Positions 12,868 to 15,227 of a stretch of DNA of 15,227 nt are shown one piece after another; position 1 is the first letter of the stretch, and every line of letters starts with the position of its first letter. The translations under genes were made by a program, and so were the position numbers. The stretch is from Spirochaetaceae bacterium (GTDB taxonomy: Bacteria > Spirochaetota > Spirochaetia > Treponematales > Breznakiellaceae): contig JAISDF010000139.1 in assembly GCA_031265025.1 (NCBI GenBank), positions 1 to 15,227 of the forward strand. Direction: 5' to 3'. The notes below the pieces were generated by a model. It searched no databases, was not told the origin of the DNA, and saw nothing but the letters and a program-made list of their open reading frames with translations.

Positions 12868-13619
12868 GCGTTCCGGTACTTGAGGCTGAGGAACTGTGCG
12901 CCGCGTACCACCAGAAACCCGCCCTCACCGGCATAAACATCGCCGTTTACGGCGGGGAGCTGGCCGTACTCATAGGCCCCAACGGTTCGGGGAAGACAAC
13001 CCTCCTTAAAACCTTGGGCGGCCTGCTTCCCCGGAGCGGCGGCGAAATCAGGCTTGACGGCAGAAACCTTCATGAATACACCCGGAGGGAAAGGGCGTCG
13101 CGCCTCGCGTATCTTTTTCAGGACGCCGGAACCCCCTGGTCCTTTACCGTAAGGGAATGTATAGCCCAGGGCCGTTTTTTCAGGCAGGGCTGGTTTGGCG
13201 GCGAAAACGCCGGGGACAGAGAGGCTGTTGAGAAGGCCATAGAAGCCGCCGGCCTTGACGGTTTCCAGGAGAGGCCGGTAAACGAGCTTTCCGGCGGCGA
13301 ATACCAGCGGGTTCTCATAGCCAGGGCCGTGGCCCAGGAAGCCTCCTGCCTGCTCCTTGATGAACCGGCGGCGAACCTCGACCTTAAATACCAGTACCGT
13401 ATCATGGAACTGCTCAAAACCCTGACCAGGGAAAAGGGAAGGGCGGTGCTGGTAAGCCTCCACGAACTCGGCCTCGCAAGGCTTTACGCCGATACAATCA
13501 TCGTCCTTGAAGGCGGCCGCGTAGCCGCCCAGGGTAAACCCGAACATATACTTACCGGGGAACTGCTGAACAGGGTGTTTGACCTTCCCGAATCTGTTTC
13601 ATTCAAGGCTTTTTATTGA
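12864..13619 (+). CDS. ABC importer ATPase, BtuD/FecE-like
   Basis: This 251-residue nucleotide-binding subunit energises the importer. Walker A is GPNGSGKTT (38-46), the Q-loop is at FQDAG (85-89), the signature is LSGGEYQR (142-149), Walker B is CLLLDEPAANLD (162-173), and the H-loop is VSLHELG with His200. All catalytic motifs are intact, so it should be active. It is the last gene of the plus-strand run and is followed by a long-range hairpin between the convergent genes. The order binding protein, permease, ATPase is a standard class III importer arrangement. Confidence 0.95.
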   Translation: MSVPVLEAEELCAAYHQKPALTGINIAVYGGELAVLIGPNGSGKTTLLKTLGGLLPRSGGEIRLDGRNLHEYTRRERASRLAYLFQDAGTPWSFTVRECIAQGRFFRQGWFGGENAGDREAVEKAIEAAGLDGFQERPVNELSGGEYQRVLIARAVAQEASCLLLDEPAANLDLKYQYRIMELLKTLTREKGRAVLVSLHELGLARLYADTIIVLEGGRVAAQGKPEHILTGELLNRVFDLPESVSFKAFY

Positions 13620-13623
13620 AGCG

Positions 13624-13685
13624 GAGAGGGGTCCCTGGTTCTCTGACAATAGGGAAGCAGTCTATGAGTCCGAAAGACCCCTCTC
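13624..13685. other. Long-range hairpin between convergent genes
   Basis: GAGAGGGGTC (13624-13633) pairs with GACCCCTCTC (13676-13685), with a 42-base interior that includes TCCCT/AGGGA (13632-13636 with 13651-13655), an inner stem that shares two bases with the outer one. It fills the space between the ATPase stop (13619) and the minus-strand stop (13692). No T-run flanks it, so it is not a canonical intrinsic terminator, but it is positioned to end transcripts from both sides. It is not a tRNA: no T-loop or anticodon arm can be built. Confidence 0.35.
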
Positions 13686-13691
13686 AATAGT

Positions 13692-15227
13692 TCATTCAGG
13701 TTCAAAGAACAACACAGTGGTATCGTAAGAGCCTTGTCCGTATAGACCTTCGAAATCTATGTCCGTCGACCTTGATTGAGCAAGCAGGGCATACCCGTTA
13801 CCGAACTTAACCTTGCCTCTTACATAGTCCACATCGGAGCCGCCGATATTCGCAATGCTTTGATATGTTCCGACCCCGTTATATCCGGCAACAAAGAGAT
13901 CGTAGCCGCCTCGGTTCTGCCCGGCGAATATGCCGCGCTCCGCCTGGGAATGACCGAAAACAATAAAACCGCCGTCCGCCGTTTCCTCAGCGAAGACGGC
14001 TCTGGTTGTTTTACTTTCCGGTACCGGCGACTCGCCATCGGTAAGGCCGCCCTGTATCGACTTCGCAAAGAGGACATTCCCGTCCGGCGAGAGTTTCATG
14101 ATGACGGCGTTTTCCTTCCCTGTAGGACTAAAGCCTTCAAAAATACTGGTGTTCATAGTGGTGGAACCCAAAAGAAGGATGTTTCCATCGGACAGGGTGG
14201 TGATGCTTTCCGCATAGGAATTTTTGGTGCTGCCGTTCCCGTCGCCGTTGTACTTTTTCACCCATTGCTGTGTTCCGTTGGCGGCGTATTTTACCAGGAA
14301 AATATTGTAGGTCCCTATATGCTCCACACCGGCAAAGGTTCCGTCTTTCGCCGTGGTATGGCCGCCGGCTATAATACTGCCGTCCGCAAGTTCGACGGTA
14401 CTGTACGATACCGTATTGAGGGTGGCGCCGGTTCCACCCATACTCCGGGCCCATTGTACGTCAAATGATGCGTCAAGTTTCATGACGAATATGTTATCGC
14501 CAAGAGAATCGGTTGTTCCGGCTTCGGTAAAATCGCCGTCAGTAGAACTGGTCGTTCCTGTCAGGATATAGCCGCCGCCGCTTGAAGGAATGATATAATA
14601 GATGCTGTCTTCGCCGCTGCCGCCGTAGGTTCTAATCCACTGAAGTGTTCCGGCCTGGTTGAACATGGCTATATAGGCGTCGCTGTCGGTTCCGGTCTTT
14701 CCGGTATCCGCGAAATCGCCACCCGCCTCTATAAAGTCCCCGGCTACGAGGTAGCCGCCTGGGACCGCCAAAACATAATACGCATAATCGCCGTCGGGAC
14801 CTGAAAAATTCGTCAGGCTTGTCAAGGTTCCCGATGAGCTTATCCTCGCGATAAATCCGTCAGTTCCGCCCTTGTTTAAGCTGGCATAGTCTCCGGTAGT
14901 GGATGCCGTATAGCCAACGGCCACAAGGCTGCCGTCCGTAAGAGCGGCTATGGACTGGGGATAATCGAGCTTATCCCCCCCAAAACTCATGGCCCAGGCA
15001 AGGGAAAATTCAGTAACATCAATAACGACCGGCTGAAAAACCGGAGGGGCTGCGGAAGATACGGCCGAACCCGGTGAAAATTTCAAGCGGATGTCCGTGC
15101 CGTAATCGCTTTGGGTAAAGTGGATGGGTATAGCGGTCTGGAGGTCCGCCAGTTTTATTTTTATGGTCCGTACTACAGTAACGGGATCGTATACTTCGGA
15201 TAGGGCGTTTTGCAAGCCTGGTCCGTC
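13692..15227 (-). CDS. Seven-repeat putative beta-propeller protein, N-terminus outside the window
   Basis: The reading frame is open to the window edge (511 codons visible), so this is the C-terminal part; a TTG at 15213-15215 is not a credible start. About 70 residues without repeats (DLQTAIPIHFTQSDYGTDIR and a Ser/Ala/Pro linker) precede seven tandem units of about 58-70 residues from roughly 15008 down to 13695. Each unit has the pattern W/F-A-x-x-G-G, then an acidic Asp/Tyr stretch, DGG/DGS-hydrophobic-x-x-G-x-T, DGDF-like, GG-x-D-x-F, and ends near G-T-x-Q-W. No cysteine is visible. Seven such units at the C-terminus suggest one closed seven-bladed propeller, as in secreted or surface proteins with SBBP or kelch-like repeats. 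The signal peptide or lipobox would lie upstream of the window. The function is unknown; ligand or surface binding is an inference. Confidence 0.85.
   Translation of the reverse strand, partial: DGPGLQNALSEVYDPVTVVRTIKIKLADLQTAIPIHFTQSDYGTDIRLKFSPGSAVSSAAPPVFQPVVIDVTEFSLAWAMSFGGDKLDYPQSIAALTDGSLVAVGYTASTTGDYASLNKGGTDGFIARISSSGTLTSLTNFSGPDGDYAYYVLAVPGGYLVAGDFIEAGGDFADTGKTGTDSDAYIAMFNQAGTLQWIRTYGGSGEDSIYYIIPSSGGGYILTGTTSSTDGDFTEAGTTDSLGDNIFVMKLDASFDVQWARSMGGTGATLNTVSYSTVELADGSIIAGGHTTAKDGTFAGVEHIGTYNIFLVKYAANGTQQWVKKYNGDGNGSTKNSYAESITTLSDGNILLLGSTTMNTSIFEGFSPTGKENAVIMKLSPDGNVLFAKSIQGGLTDGESPVPESKTTRAVFAEETADGGFIVFGHSQAERGIFAGQNRGGYDLFVAGYNGVGTYQSIANIGGSDVDYVRGKVKFGNGYALLAQSRSTDIDFEGLYGQGSYDTTVLFFEPE

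Noticed and set aside
12393..13547. 384-codon minus-strand open frame opposite the permease and ATPase genes
   Set aside because: It runs antisense across two well-defined ABC transporter genes and their junction; it reflects codon bias only.
13620..13691. Possible tRNA in the 72-base spacer
   Set aside because: The GGTTC-like stretch is in the wrong place, and no acceptor, anticodon and T arms can be formed together.
13776..14468. 230-codon plus-strand open frame opposite the repeat protein
   Set aside because: The minus strand shows seven coherent repeats, while the plus-strand product shows no motif or ribosome site.

Overview
This is a GC-rich bacterial window, most likely from a spirochaete of the genus Treponema or a close relative such as the termite-gut treponemes. 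The evidence is the combination of a dxs-folP-cdaA-ybbR-acpS-DUF2225-truA run, a 29-residue COX24-type basic ribosomal protein, and a secreted FMN/FAD reductase lipoprotein under a TetR regulator. The placement is inferred from gene content and order, not from a database match.

Region 1 (1-3043) holds the C-terminal end of a polytopic membrane protein, then a TetR-family regulator, then a lipoprotein with an FMN-binding domain fused to a fumarate/urocanate reductase-type FAD domain. Between regulator and reductase lies a well-formed promoter with a perfect 22-bp palindrome over its predicted start point. This suggests that the TetR protein represses an extracytoplasmic flavin reductase. Region 2 (3053-3900, minus strand) is one gene of unknown function with a C-terminal cysteine cluster and its own terminator.

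Region 3 (3754-4209) lacks protein genes but is structurally rich. It holds the minus-strand gene's promoter, a perfect 17-bp hairpin with T-runs on both sides, and a 177-nt imperfect long hairpin with a symmetric central bubble, which resembles 6S RNA. It also holds a promoter and a leader that lead into the next operon.

Region 4 (4210-13619, plus strand) is a tightly packed run of eleven genes, mostly overlapping: a COX24/bS22-like ribosomal peptide, dxs (isoprenoids), folP (folate), cdaA and its YbbR partner (c-di-AMP synthesis), acpS (acyl carrier protein activation), a DUF2225 zinc-ribbon protein, truA (tRNA pseudouridine), and a BtuFCD-like ABC importer (probably corrinoid, possibly another metal chelate). 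Most are housekeeping genes that are probably co-transcribed and translationally coupled, with the importer at the distal end.

Region 5 (13620-15227) has a long-range hairpin between convergent genes, then the C-terminal 511 codons of a minus-strand gene made of seven tandem repeats of about 60 residues, probably a seven-bladed beta-propeller; its start lies beyond the window.

I see no tRNA, rRNA, CRISPR array, insertion sequence or integrase. The best leads are the 6S-like long hairpin, the tiny ribosomal protein, the palindromic operator, a divergent motif in folP, and the seven-repeat protein.
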